NCBI GenBank assembly: GCA_013362295.1
Contig: JABFWJ010000049.1
Location: 1-27,191 of the forward strand
From: Thermoleophilia bacterium
GTDB lineage: Bacteria; Actinomycetota; Thermoleophilia; Gaiellales; Gaiellaceae
Length of the DNA stretch: 27,191 nt
Direction of reading: 5' to 3'
Notes under the pieces: model-generated
Seen by the model: the letters and a program-made list of their open reading frames with translations, nothing else
Told to the model about the DNA's origin: nothing
Databases searched by the model: none
Position numbers and translations under genes: made by a program
Shown here: positions 1 through 7,149 of the stretch, piece by piece
How the letters are laid out: the number at the start of each line of letters is the position of its first letter
How positions within the stretch are numbered: position 1 is the stretch's first letter

Positions 1-99
1 CTCGCGGAGCTGTTCGAAGGTCTGCTCCCGCTCCCAGACGTCGAGAATCTCCAGTTCCAGAGCCGGATGATCGGGTTTGTCCGGTAACGGGGTAAACAT
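1..99 (-). CDS. ileS: Isoleucine--tRNA ligase, N-terminal fragment (runs off the window)
   Basis: The minus strand reads from an ATG at 97-99 through 33 codons to the window edge. The peptide begins MFTPLPDKPDHPALELEI and continues with LDVWEREQTFEQLRE. This is the typical opening of class I isoleucyl-tRNA synthetases: a short leader, a P-x-LE-x-x-IL segment, then a W-x-x-x-x-x-F helix before the catalytic core. The enzyme charges tRNA-Ile with isoleucine in the cytoplasm. No in-frame ATG, GTG or TTG lies in the 50 bases upstream, so this start is favoured. The gene is divergent from the thioredoxin gene and the two share about 80 bp of promoter space. I saw no clear T-box. The identification rests on a short N-terminus only, so it is likely rather than certain. 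Confidence 0.75.
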   Translation of the reverse strand, partial: MFTPLPDKPDHPALELEILDVWEREQTFEQLRE

Positions 100-179
100 G
101 CGTGCGATCGTAGCGAGCGGGAAGAATCCTTCCTTCTCGCGCGTTTCAAAGCATGTACGAACTGACCGAAAGGAAACAA

Positions 180-500
180 TTGGCAACCACGGCAACGACC
201 GAGACGTTCGAGGCGGAAGTCCTGAAGAGCGACGGCAAGGTGATCGTCGATTTCTGGGCCGAGTGGTGTGGCCCGTGCCACGCCGTGTCGCCCGTCCTCG
301 ACCGGATCGCAGAGGAGCACGACGTGAAGCTCGTCAAGGTGAACATCGACGAGCAGCAGGATCTCGCGCAGCGCTACGGCGTCGCGTCGATCCCCTTCAT
401 GGTGCTGTTCGAGAACGGCGAGCCGCAGGCGTCCGCAATCGGCGCCATGCCGAAGGGCTCGCTCGAGAAGCAGCTGGGTCTGGCGGCGGTGGAGGCTTAG
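180..500 (+). CDS. trxA: Thioredoxin
   Basis: A small cytoplasmic dithiol oxidoreductase that reduces protein disulfides and peroxidases, itself reduced by thioredoxin reductase. The active site is the canonical WCGPC, inside VDFWAEWCGPC. The cis-proline follows in ASIPFMVLFENGE, and length and fold order match a single-domain thioredoxin of about 106 residues. An ATG at 153 would add nine residues without family similarity. The TTG at 180 is preferred because GAAAGGA at 168-174 lies five bases upstream, and this start gives the same distance to the active site as E. coli TrxA. The active site uses two ordinary cysteines. The gene is convergent with the DUF2231 gene, and the hairpin around its stop codon probably terminates both. 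It could serve the peroxidases found later in the window, which is inference. Confidence 0.93.
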   Translation: MATTATTETFEAEVLKSDGKVIVDFWAEWCGPCHAVSPVLDRIAEEHDVKLVKVNIDEQQDLAQRYGVASIPFMVLFENGEPQASAIGAMPKGSLEKQLGLAAVEA

Positions 501-512
501 GCCTCCTCCGCC
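485..512. terminator. Bidirectional hairpin between convergent genes
   Basis: GGCGG-T-GGAGGC, loop TTAG, GCCTCC-T-CCGCC forms an 11-bp stem with a single T-T mismatch. It overlaps the thioredoxin stop codon and reaches the stop codon of the convergent DUF2231 gene. There is no T-run, which is common for high-GC actinobacterial terminators. Confidence 0.6.
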
Positions 513-1045
513 TAGACCTCCTCAGCCCTCACCTTCTCTTCGGTCGGAACGGGCGCGATCGCCTGGACCGCGTCCTCGCCCGGGAGGCTGAGCACGCGCA
601 TGCCATGCACGTACGTGATCGCGCCGCCGAGCCAGCCCCCGGCGGTCAGGCACCCGAAGCCGATGATCGTGAGGATGAACGGGCCGGCGGTGAGGGAGCG
701 ATCGACGTAGTCCCCGTGGCCGAACACCGCGGCGAGGAAGAAGAAGACGGTCGCGGTCACCATCGCGGTCAGATGGAGCGTCGCCGTCTTCCAGAGCTCG
801 CTCCCCCAGGTGATCGTCAGCCAGTCGGCGAGGCCGGTCAGGGCCGTGAACACCGTCGTGACGAGCCCGACCAGAAGCGCGAGCCACCATGCCTGGGCGA
901 GCGGCTGGTCGGCGACACCGAGCTCGCTCAGCACCGCGGCGACGAGGGCGAACGTGTAGATCCCGATCGTCGCGTCCGTCAGAGGCGGGTGCAGGGGATG
1001 CCCGGGAAGCCCGCGGTACAGGTAGCTCGGCTTGAACTCCGCCAC
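512..1045 (-). CDS. DUF2231 family four-helix membrane protein
   Basis: A 177-residue integral membrane protein. The N-terminus carries GHPLHPPLTDATIGIY, the histidine/proline-rich signature of the DUF2231 family. Four hydrophobic segments follow, near residues 24-45, 54-75, 90-110 and 120-142. The C-terminal tail is charged and cytoplasmic-looking. The family has no firm biochemical function; its conserved histidines near a helix end have prompted suggestions of a heme- or redox-related role, which is unproven. The GTG start at 1043-1045 is chosen because the signature begins about 15 residues later. No good ribosome-binding site is visible. A 49-aa ORF ends 36 bp upstream on the same strand, so the two may be co-transcribed. 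Confidence 0.85.
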   Translation of the reverse strand: MAEFKPSYLYRGLPGHPLHPPLTDATIGIYTFALVAAVLSELGVADQPLAQAWWLALLVGLVTTVFTALTGLADWLTITWGSELWKTATLHLTAMVTATVFFFLAAVFGHGDYVDRSLTAGPFILTIIGFGCLTAGGWLGGAITYVHGMRVLSLPGEDAVQAIAPVPTEEKVRAEEV

Positions 1046-1081
1046 GTGGGACGGAATTACCGCCGGGCGCCGAGCGAAAAC

Positions 1082-1231
1082 CTAGGCTGAGGTCTCGTCG
1101 AGGAAGCTGAGGAACGCCAGGTGCTTGGCGAGATAGCTCTCGATCGCCTGCACGCCGCCTTCAGCCCAGTCCTCGACCCAGGTGCTCGAGAGGTCTTCCT
1201 CGATCCGGTGGATGGTGCCGCAGTCTTCCAT
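1082..1231 (-). CDS. Small hypothetical protein (49 aa)
   Basis: The minus strand encodes a short, natural-looking acidic protein beginning MEDCGTIHRIEEDLSS and ending LAFLSFLDETSA. It has an amphipathic helical look (VEDWAEGGVQAIESYLAKH) and balanced composition, unlike the arginine-rich shadow frames around it. A further in-frame ATG twelve codons upstream (1264-1266) is possible, but the extension has low-complexity shadow character. No domain is recognised. It lies just upstream of, and on the same strand as, the DUF2231 gene. Expression and conservation cannot be judged from one sequence. Confidence 0.5.
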   Translation of the reverse strand: MEDCGTIHRIEEDLSSTWVEDWAEGGVQAIESYLAKHLAFLSFLDETSA

Positions 1232-1320
1232 GCTGGGGATGATCGGCCCTCGGGTAGACGGCCGCATGAGCCGAACGGCCCATTTTCGAGGGCAGGCGCG
1301 GCCCAAGTACAAGGGCCAGG

Positions 1321-1326
1321 TATAAG
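1321..1326 (+). promoter_or_regulatory. Candidate -10 box of a leaderless promoter for the lipid kinase
   Basis: TATAAG stands out in GC-rich DNA and ends eight bases before the GTG start codon at 1335. That places transcription initiation at or next to the start codon, so the mRNA would be leaderless. This agrees with the lack of a ribosome-binding site. No convincing -35 box is seen. Confidence 0.4.
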
Positions 1327-1334
1327 CCCTGTCC

Positions 1335-2138
1335 GTGCCTCCGCTGCTGATCGTGAATCCCCATTCGGGCCAGGGCGACGATTCCGACGAGCTCGTCGAG
1401 GCGGCCCGGGCCAAAGGGATCCGCGTCCACGTCCTCGAGGGCGACGACGACTCGGCGGAGATCGCCCGCTCGGCGGACGCCGACGCGCTCGGGATGGCCG
1501 GCGGCGACGGCTCCCTCGCGCCGATCGCCGAGGTGGCGATCGATCGCGACCTGCCGTTCGTCTGCGTCCCGTTCGGCACGCGCAACCACTTCGCCCGCGA
1601 CGTCGGCCTCGACCGCGACGATCCCGTCGGCGCCCTCGATGCGTTCGTCGGCGGGCGCGAGCGGCGGATCGACGTCGGCCGCGCCAACGGCCGTCTGTTC
1701 CTCAACAACGTCTCGCTCGGCATCTACGCGCAGATCGTGCACCGGCGCGAGGCGCATCGCCGCCGCCGCGACGCGTTCGCGCGCCTGCGGGCACTGACGA
1801 TCCTCGCCCAGAAGCGCAAGCCGCTCGGGATCACGATCGACGGGCAGCCCGTGACGGCCCGCGTCGTGCTCGTGTCGAACAACCGCTACGAGGTCGACGT
1901 TCTGTCGATCGGCGTGCGCGAGCGCATCGACGCCGGTCTCTTGCATGTCTACGTGCCGCCCGCGCTCTGGCGACGGTCGTGGATCGAGCGCGAAGGCGAG
2001 ATGTTCACGATCGACGCGGCGCGCCACCGGCTCGAGGCCGCCTTCGACGGAGAGCCCGAGGAGCTCGAGACGCCGATCGAATTCACGGTCGACCCCGTCG
2101 CGCTACGCGTCCTGACCCCGGTGCGCCCAAGCGCGTAG
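1335..2138 (+). CDS. Diacylglycerol kinase catalytic-domain lipid kinase
   Basis: A 267-residue member of the DAGK/sphingosine kinase family, which transfers phosphate from ATP to a lipid hydroxyl. The N-terminal domain starts with LLIVNPHSGQG, the nucleotide-binding opening of the family. The ATP-loop motif MAGGDGSLAPIAEVA follows at about residues 54-68, then FGTRNHFARDVGL. The C-terminal half is the beta-rich lipid-binding domain (LFLNNVSLGIYAQIV, then VVLVSNNRYEV). It is slightly shorter than the roughly 290-300 residues of many family members. The GTG start fits the family N-terminus. The exact lipid substrate cannot be assigned. Its last 36 bases overlap the 3' end of the convergent NUDIX gene. 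Confidence 0.88.
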   Translation: MPPLLIVNPHSGQGDDSDELVEAARAKGIRVHVLEGDDDSAEIARSADADALGMAGGDGSLAPIAEVAIDRDLPFVCVPFGTRNHFARDVGLDRDDPVGALDAFVGGRERRIDVGRANGRLFLNNVSLGIYAQIVHRREAHRRRRDAFARLRALTILAQKRKPLGITIDGQPVTARVVLVSNNRYEVDVLSIGVRERIDAGLLHVYVPPALWRRSWIEREGEMFTIDAARHRLEAAFDGEPEELETPIEFTVDPVALRVLTPVRPSA

Positions 2139-2603
2139 AACCTCCTCCTGCCCGGGGAACGCCATCTCGCGCGGCAGCCGGTCGCGCGCGAACCAGCGCA
2201 ACTCCGCGACGTCGTCCGCCGCGACGGGCTCGCCGTCGCCGCCGCGCACGATCCACGTGACCGAGAAGACGTGGCGGCCCGCATAGGGCTCGATGTCGAT
2301 GCGCAGCAACTCGACCGGCTCGACGTCGAGGCCGGTCTCCTCGCGAAACTCGCGCCGCAGCCCGTCGACGGGGTCTTCCGTCTCCTCGAGGAAACCGCCC
2401 GGGAGATCCCAGTGCCCGCGGCGCGGCTCGTACGCGCGGCGCGCGAGCAGCACGTGCCCGTCACGCTCGAGGATGCCCTGGACGCCGGGAATCGCGTTCG
2501 CCCAGTACCGCTCCCCGCACGCGCGACATGCGAGATGGTCCGCAGCGGTGGTGAGCTCTTCGCCGCAGCGGGGACAGAAGCGCCAGTTGTCGAGCAGACC
2601 CAC
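2103..2603 (-). CDS. NUDIX hydrolase with N-terminal zinc ribbon
   Basis: A hydrolase of nucleoside diphosphates linked to another moiety. Residues from about 8 form a zinc ribbon with two CxxC pairs (FCPRCGEEL and LACRACGERYW). The NUDIX box follows, GGFLEETEDPVDGLRREF and then REETGL, matching the GX5EX7REUXEEXGU pattern. A zinc ribbon ahead of the box recalls NADH pyrophosphatases (NudC type), but the protein is only 166 residues and lacks the SQPWPFPxS motif after the box, so the substrate is open. The GTG at 2601-2603 is the first usable start upstream of the ribbon; no ATG exists in frame. That start overlaps the ribosome-binding site of the divergent small ORF. The 3' end overlaps the lipid kinase gene. 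Confidence 0.88.
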   Translation of the reverse strand: MGLLDNWRFCPRCGEELTTAADHLACRACGERYWANAIPGVQGILERDGHVLLARRAYEPRRGHWDLPGGFLEETEDPVDGLRREFREETGLDVEPVELLRIDIEPYAGRHVFSVTWIVRGGDGEPVAADDVAELRWFARDRLPREMAFPGQEEVLRAWAHRGQDA

Positions 2604-2612
2604 GAGGAGGAC

Positions 2613-2744
2613 ATGATGGAGAATCCGGAGCCCACGGAGACCGAGCAGGAGCTCGCCGGGACCGAGCGGCACCAGGAGGAGGAGGACATGCGCGGCGTGC
2701 CCGACGTGGACGACGCCGACAACCTGCCGACGGAAGAGGACTGA
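2613..2744 (+). CDS. Small acidic protein (43 aa), hypothetical
   Basis: ATGATG at 2613-2618 follows a strong ribosome-binding site (GAGGAGG, 2604-2610). The product is extremely acidic, starting MMENPEPTETEQELAGTE and ending VDDADNLPTEED, and is predicted to be disordered. It stops three bases before the start of the alpha/beta hydrolase, which suggests a two-gene unit. No domain is recognised and no function is proposed. The good ribosome-binding site, tight spacing and composition unlike the flanking shadow frames support it. It starts only nine bases from the divergent NUDIX start, so one of the two starts may be set differently. Confidence 0.55.
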   Translation: MMENPEPTETEQELAGTERHQEEEDMRGVPDVDDADNLPTEED

Positions 2745-2747
2745 GCA

Positions 2748-3434
2748 ATGGCGCGCGTCGTCATGCTGCACTCGGCGCTCGGCGACTCGCGCCTCTGGAA
2801 GCGGCAGGTCGCCGCGCTCGAGCGCGAGCACCACGTGATCGCACCCGACCTGCCCGGCTGGGGCGAGAATCCGCTGCCGACGGAGTCGTTCTCGCTCGTC
2901 GACTTCGCGGCCGGCTACCTGCCCGGCGTGCTCATCGGCAACTCGTTCGGCGGCGCGATCGCCCTGCGGACCGCGCTCGCGCATCCCGAGTTGGTCGAGC
3001 GCCTGGTGCTCGTCGCCGCGGGCCTCCCGGCGTGGGACTGGACCGAGGAGATGCGAGCCTACTTCGACGCGGAGCAGCAGGCGGTCGACGCGGGCGACCT
3101 CGACGGGGCAACCGACGTGAACCTCGACTTCTGGGTCAAGCCACAGCACCGCGACGAGGTGCGGCCGCAGCAGCGCCGTGCCCTCGAGTTGCAGACGGCG
3201 CATGAAGAGCCGGAGCTGATCTGGCCCGACATGGCGCCGTTCTCGTCGCTCGGGATGCCGACGCTCGTCGTCGTCGGCGCCGACGACCACGCCGACTTCC
3301 GCGCGATCGCCGAGCACCTCGCGCAGGAGATCCCGAACGCCGACCTCGTCGTCGTCCCGGGCGCGGGCCACCTCGTCGGCGTCGACCAGCCCGAGGAGCT
3401 GAACGCGCTCCTGCTCGAGTTCTTGTCCGATTAG
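2748..3434 (+). CDS. Alpha/beta-fold hydrolase
   Basis: A 228-residue serine hydrolase of the alpha/beta superfamily. It opens with VVMLHSALGDSRLW, where an oxyanion-hole HG is usual and HSA is seen here. The nucleophile elbow is IGNSFGGAIALR (G-N-S-F-G, Ser at about residue 66). The acid is in VVVGADDHADF and the catalytic histidine in PGAGHLVGVDQPEELN near the C-terminus. The lid region is short. The substrate is not predictable; relatives act on esters, lactones or C-C bonds. GGAAGAGGA just upstream of the ATG supports the start. The gene follows the small acidic ORF with a three-base gap and is convergent with the beta-lactamase-like gene. Confidence 0.87.
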   Translation: MARVVMLHSALGDSRLWKRQVAALEREHHVIAPDLPGWGENPLPTESFSLVDFAAGYLPGVLIGNSFGGAIALRTALAHPELVERLVLVAAGLPAWDWTEEMRAYFDAEQQAVDAGDLDGATDVNLDFWVKPQHRDEVRPQQRRALELQTAHEEPELIWPDMAPFSSLGMPTLVVVGADDHADFRAIAEHLAQEIPNADLVVVPGAGHLVGVDQPEELNALLLEFLSD

Positions 3435-3440
3435 GACGCT

Positions 3441-3501
3441 TGTGTAGCTGTACAGCTACGCCAGGCGAACGTGTGTTGTGTGTAGCTGTACAGCTACGCC
3501 A
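3441..3501. repeat. Two identical 23-bp copies carrying a perfect 16-bp palindrome
   Basis: The palindrome GTAGCTGTACAGCTAC occurs at 3444-3459 and 3482-3497. The identical unit extends to 23 bp (3441-3463 and 3479-3501), 38 bp apart. The copies fill the space between two convergent genes, and the second contains the stop codon (CTA, 3494-3496) of the minus-strand gene. They may be terminators, a duplicated gene end, or members of a genomic palindrome family. Confidence 0.7.
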
Positions 3502-4294
3502 CTTTGGCCAGTTCCGACAGGACCGCGTCGGACAGGCGTGGCCACAATTCGGTGGCCCAATCGCCGAAGGCCCGATCGGTCAGGCAGGCGAGCGCGACGC
3601 CCGCGTCGGGATCGACCCAGAGGAACGTGCCGCTGCGGCCGAAGTGGCCGTAGGTGCCCGGGGCATTGCGCGTCCCTGTCCAATGCGGCGATTTCGCATC
3701 GCGCAGCTCGAGACCGAGCCCCCAGTCGTTCGGCTCCTGCCGCCCGAAGCCGGGCAGCACGCCCGCGAGGCCCGGGAACTGCACGGTCCGCGCCTCGTCG
3801 AGGGTCTCCGCGGCGACGCGCCGCGGCCGCTGCAGCTCGCGCGCGAGCTCGACGAGATCTCCGATCGTCCCTTCCACGCCCGAGCCCGCGGAGCCGTCGA
3901 GCACCGCGCCGGTGTCCTGCCAGACCGCGCCGAAGTATTTGGCGAACGGCATCTCCGCGCGCTCCTCGACGTGTGCCGCGGCAACCTCGAAGCCGTAGTT
4001 GGAGTAGATGCGCCGCGTCCCCGGCCGTGCGATCGGCGCACCGCGCTCGAACGGCAGCCCCGAGGCGTGCGCGAGCAGGTGTCGGAACGTCGAGCCGGGC
4101 GGGCCGGCGGCCTCGTCGAGATCGATGAGGCCCTCCTCGGCCGCCACCAGCATCGCGACCGTTGTCGCCAGCTTCGTCACCGACGCCCAAGGAAAACGCC
4201 GCTCGACGTCGCCGTGCGTAGCCTCGACCACGCCGGTGACGGCGACGGCCACCCGTTCACACGGCCACTCGTCGACTTGTCGCAGGGCTTCCAC
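3494..4294 (-). CDS. Serine hydrolase of the class C beta-lactamase / esterase family
   Basis: A beta-lactamase-fold (PF00144-type) serine hydrolase of about 266 residues. The nucleophile motif S-x-x-K is in FPWASVTKLATT near residue 40. The second motif Y-x-N is in RIYSNYGFEVA. The third, usually KTG or HxG, corresponds to YGHFGRSGTFLWVD. LLAHASGLPF is the conserved loop between the first two. The protein lacks a signal peptide and is shorter than true AmpC enzymes (about 360 aa), so a cytoplasmic esterase or peptidase role is more likely than antibiotic resistance. The GTG at 4292-4294 is the preferred start; another GTG at 4310-4312 is possible. It is divergent from ridA with only 18 bp between the starts. 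Confidence 0.85.
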   Translation of the reverse strand: MEALRQVDEWPCERVAVAVTGVVEATHGDVERRFPWASVTKLATTVAMLVAAEEGLIDLDEAAGPPGSTFRHLLAHASGLPFERGAPIARPGTRRIYSNYGFEVAAAHVEERAEMPFAKYFGAVWQDTGAVLDGSAGSGVEGTIGDLVELARELQRPRRVAAETLDEARTVQFPGLAGVLPGFGRQEPNDWGLGLELRDAKSPHWTGTRNAPGTYGHFGRSGTFLWVDPDAGVALACLTDRAFGDWATELWPRLSDAVLSELAKVA

Positions 4295-4312
4295 GGCGGC
4301 GACACTACCCAC

Positions 4313-4723
4313 GTGGAGCGCCGGCTCATCTCGTCGGGCGCCGCGTTCGAGGAGCGCGTCGGCTACTCGCGCGCGGTGCGGGTCGGCGACCGGGTGTGGG
4401 TCTCGGGCACCGCACCGATCATGCCCGGCGACGCCGACCCTCCCACCGGGGCGTACGAGCAGGCCCGCGTCTGCCTGCAGATCATCGAGCGGGCGCTCAC
4501 GGAGGCCGGTGCGTCGCTCAACGACGTCGTCCGCACGCGCATCTATGTCACAGATGCCGCCTCCATCGACGACGTCGGCCGCGCACACGGTGAAGCCTTC
4601 GCAACGGCCCGGCCCGCGACCACCGGGATCGTCACGAAGCTCCTCGACCCGCGCTGGCTCGTGGAGATCGAGGCCGAGGCGGTGGTCGGGACACCCGAAC
4701 CGGAGATACTCCCGGAGCGATGA
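4313..4723 (+). CDS. RidA/YjgF/YER057c family protein (probable imine deaminase)
   Basis: A 136-residue trimeric-barrel protein of the Rid family, whose members hydrolyse reactive enamines and imines made by PLP enzymes. It begins VERRLISSGAAFEERVGYSRA and has the family motif VWVSGTAPIM. The catalytic arginine lies in VVRTRIYVTD, and the late acidic residue in WLVEIEAEAVVG. The GTG at 4313-4315 gives the usual family N-terminus; no ribosome-binding site is visible, so a leaderless message is possible. Its TGA overlaps the ATG of the following ligase gene (ATGA), so the two are translationally coupled. The pairing with a carboxylate-amine ligase has no known biochemical link that I can assert. 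Confidence 0.88.
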   Translation: MERRLISSGAAFEERVGYSRAVRVGDRVWVSGTAPIMPGDADPPTGAYEQARVCLQIIERALTEAGASLNDVVRTRIYVTDAASIDDVGRAHGEAFATARPATTGIVTKLLDPRWLVEIEAEAVVGTPEPEILPER

Positions 4724-5934
4724 AGCAGATCTTCCCGCCGTCGATCACCGGGAAAGGCGCGCAGGGCACATCCGGCGCGCAGGCGAGCGTCCTCGACCAC
4801 GCATTCGGGAAGGGCGACGCCTACACGCTCGGCGTCGAGGAGGAGTACATGCTCCTCGACCCGGAGACGTGGGACCTCGTCCAGCACATCGACTCGGTGC
4901 TCGCGGCAGTTGCGGACGGGGAGCACGTCGACCGCATCCACGCCGAGCTGATGCAGTCCGTGCTCGAGGTCACGACGCCCGTCTGCCGGACCGCCGCCGA
5001 CGCCCACCGCGCCCTCTCGCAGCTGCGCGTCTACGTGGCCGAAATCGCCCGCTCGCAGGGCTGCCGCTTCGGCTCGGCGGGAACGCACCCGTTCAGCCTC
5101 TTCGAGCGCCAGCGCATCACTGCACGCGACCGCTACCGGCAGCTCGTCGACCAGTTGCAGTACATCGCGCGGCGTGAGCTGATCTTCGGGATGCACGTGC
5201 ACGTCGCCGTCGACGACCCCGAGAAGGCGATCCAGGTGATGAACGGGTTGCTCGTGCATTTGCCTCAGCTGCTCGCGCTGTCGGCGAACTCGCCGTTCTG
5301 GCGCGGCGAGCCGACGGGCCTCTCGTCGAGCCGGCAGATGATCTTCGCGGCCTTCCCGCGCTCGGGGCCTCCGCCGCGCTTCAAGGACTACGCCGACTAC
5401 GCGGAGGTCGTCGGACAGCTGGAGCGGACCGGGTGCATCGCGGATTACACGCACATCTGGTGGGACATCCGCCCGCACCCGCGGCTCGGCACGATCGAGA
5501 TGCGCGTGTGCGACGCCGTCACGCGCCTCGAGGACGTCGTCGCGATCGTCGCGTTCTTCCAGGCGATCGTGAAGATGTACTGCGAGCAGTTCGACGCCGG
5601 CAAGGAGATCCCGAGCTGGCACCGCATGCTCACGACCGAGAACAAGTGGCTCGCGGCCCGCTACGGGCTCCAGGCGCCGATCATGGACTTGGCGACCGGC
5701 CGCCGGAACCGTGTGCCCGTCGCACAGCTGATCCGCCGCACGCTGCGCGACGTCGAGGGGCACGCGCGCGAGCTCGGCTCGGAGCGGGAGCTCGACGGCG
5801 TGCGCGGAATCCTCGCGCGCGGCAACGGCGCGGACCGGCAGCTGCGCGTCTGGAACGCGAACCGCGACATCGTGGAGGTCGTGCGCGAGGTCTCACTCGC
5901 GACGGAGGCGGCTGCGACGGCAGTAGCGCCGTAA
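4720..5934 (+). CDS. Carboxylate-amine ligase, YbdK / glutamate-cysteine ligase GCS2 family
   Basis: A 404-residue ATP-grasp-like ligase of the GCS2 family (YbdK type), joining a carboxylate to an amine with ATP. It has LGVEEEYMLLDPET (the metal/ATP-binding glutamates), ELMQSVLEVTTPVC, FGMHVHVAVDDPEKA, LSANSPFWRGEPTGLSSSR and WWDIRPHPRLGTIEMRVCD, all in family order. Length is normal. E. coli YbdK shows weak gamma-glutamylcysteine synthesis, and some actinobacterial relatives have specialised roles, so the physiological product here is unknown. A low-molecular-weight thiol role would fit the redox genes in this window, but that is inference. The ATG overlaps the ridA stop. A small hairpin follows the stop codon. 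Confidence 0.92.
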   Translation: MKQIFPPSITGKGAQGTSGAQASVLDHAFGKGDAYTLGVEEEYMLLDPETWDLVQHIDSVLAAVADGEHVDRIHAELMQSVLEVTTPVCRTAADAHRALSQLRVYVAEIARSQGCRFGSAGTHPFSLFERQRITARDRYRQLVDQLQYIARRELIFGMHVHVAVDDPEKAIQVMNGLLVHLPQLLALSANSPFWRGEPTGLSSSRQMIFAAFPRSGPPPRFKDYADYAEVVGQLERTGCIADYTHIWWDIRPHPRLGTIEMRVCDAVTRLEDVVAIVAFFQAIVKMYCEQFDAGKEIPSWHRMLTTENKWLAARYGLQAPIMDLATGRRNRVPVAQLIRRTLRDVEGHARELGSERELDGVRGILARGNGADRQLRVWNANRDIVEVVREVSLATEAAATAVAP

Positions 5935-5939
5935 CGCGG

Positions 5940-5953
5940 CTGCGCTCGCGCAG
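5940..5953. terminator. Short hairpin between convergent genes
   Basis: CTGCG, loop CTCG, CGCAG forms a 5-bp stem directly after the ligase stop codon and before the end of the convergent propeller gene. It has no T-run, so it is a weak candidate. Confidence 0.35.
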
Positions 5954-5967
5954 ACGCGCGATCGAAG

Positions 5968-7068
5968 TCAGAGCACGGGGAGCGCAGTGATCCGCTCGTC
6001 CCCGCCGACAACCCACAGCCTCGTCGCGTCGGGCGCATACCCGAGCGCCAACGCCTTATGCTGTGTGCGCTCGACCACCGTCCGGCGCGCGAGGGAGACG
6101 TAGAAGATGCGTCCGGCCGCCCCGACGGCGATGCGCGCGCCGTCGGGGGACATGGCGGACACCGCTGACTGCGGGACAGAACTCATGAGCGACTGGTGCG
6201 CAAAGCGAAAGGCCACACGAACCGACCGTGTATCGACATCGATCCCGACCACACGCCCGAAGCCGGGACTGACGGCCCACAGCGTCCGGCCATTCGGGGA
6301 GAGCTCCATCGTCCACGTCGTCGCGGCGTTGAAGCTGCCGGAGCCCGGCAGGTCGATGCAGCGCGCGGCCGACGTCTTCAAGTTGAGCTGGTGCACCATC
6401 GCCCCGCCGTCCGAGCCGATGTAGAGCGTGAACAGGTAGCGGCCGTCGCGCGATGCGACGCGCTCCCACGCCTGGCCCCAGATCGTCGACGAGCCCTTCG
6501 GATCCTTCAACGGCTGGGGGTCGAGTGTTTGCGTGTCCAGGTGGTAGACCCGCACCTGGTAGCCGACCTTCTCGTAGTGCAGGAGGTAGAGGTTGTCGCC
6601 GCTGAGCGCGTCGAAGTCCCAGTTCAGGTCGGGCAGCGTGAAGGAGCTCGAGCCCGACCTCGACACGACGACGACCGTCTTGTCCGGGGTGCTCCGGATC
6701 AATACGGCACGCGTGCCGTCCTGCGACAAGCCGGCGAGCGAGAACGTGTCGCTCGTCCCGGGGAACCTCGCCTTGCCGGTCGCCTTGCCGGTGTAGGCGT
6801 CGTGCCACGTGACTTCGTGCGCGGCACTCTGCTCGACGAGCGTGTGGCCGACGAGAATTCCCCCCGGTAGGCGCCATTTCACCTTGCCCGACCGCAGGTC
6901 GATCACCGAGGCGGGGCCGTTGAAGCCGTTCGGCCGCGCCGCCAGGAGCCCCTTCCCGATCGCTGTCCCGCTCGCGGCGCAATTGAGCGGGCTGCAGGCA
7001 GCGCCGGGGGCGGCCGCGGGGAGGGCAGCCGCGACGGCGAGCACCCCGATCAGGAGGAGGCGCCTCAC
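5968..7068 (-). CDS. Secreted beta-propeller (WD40-like) protein
   Basis: A 366-residue exported protein. The GTG at 7066-7068 gives a classical signal peptide: MRR, then a hydrophobic core LLLIGVLAVAAALPAAA, then a small-residue cleavage region before CSPLNCAASGTA. The cysteine there lacks a clear lipobox, so it is probably not a lipoprotein. The mature part shows repeating propeller-like blades, for example IDLRSGKVKWRLPGG, LSQDGTRAVLI, ELSPNGRTLWAVSPG, AMSPDGARIAVGAAG and YAPDATRLWVVGGDERI. No enzymatic motif is seen. It is divergent from an ECF sigma gene, whose downstream partner is also a propeller. It may be a target or a sensor of that sigma system, which is inference. Confidence 0.8.
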   Translation of the reverse strand: MRRLLLIGVLAVAAALPAAAPGAACSPLNCAASGTAIGKGLLAARPNGFNGPASVIDLRSGKVKWRLPGGILVGHTLVEQSAAHEVTWHDAYTGKATGKARFPGTSDTFSLAGLSQDGTRAVLIRSTPDKTVVVVSRSGSSSFTLPDLNWDFDALSGDNLYLLHYEKVGYQVRVYHLDTQTLDPQPLKDPKGSSTIWGQAWERVASRDGRYLFTLYIGSDGGAMVHQLNLKTSAARCIDLPGSGSFNAATTWTMELSPNGRTLWAVSPGFGRVVGIDVDTRSVRVAFRFAHQSLMSSVPQSAVSAMSPDGARIAVGAAGRIFYVSLARRTVVERTQHKALALGYAPDATRLWVVGGDERITALPVL

Positions 7069-7080
7069 GACATCACTACG

Positions 7081-7107
7081 TTGACGGGACCGCGCGAGGT
7101 CCGTCAA
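7081..7107. promoter_or_regulatory. Inverted repeat in the divergent propeller / sigma promoter region
   Basis: TTGACGGGACC (7081-7091), a six-base spacer, then GGTCCGTCAA (7098-7107) form an inverted repeat with one bulged G. Each arm carries a TTGAC element resembling a -35 box, one facing each way. Further on, GGACC (7114-7118) and CGTAA (7136-7140), 17 bases apart, resemble an ECF promoter ahead of the sigma gene. Operator or promoter function is inferred. Confidence 0.35.
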
Positions 7108-7149
7108 GCGTATGGACCTCGTGAGATTTCTCCGTCGTAAAGTCGTCGG

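Noticed and set aside
77..1090. 337-aa plus-strand ORF
   Set aside because: Arginine- and glycine-rich shadow overlapping thioredoxin and DUF2231 genes, both of which have clear domains.
3494..4294. Beta-lactam resistance gene
   Set aside because: Catalytic motifs of the fold are present, but there is no signal peptide and the protein is much shorter than AmpC; an esterase-like hydrolase is more likely.
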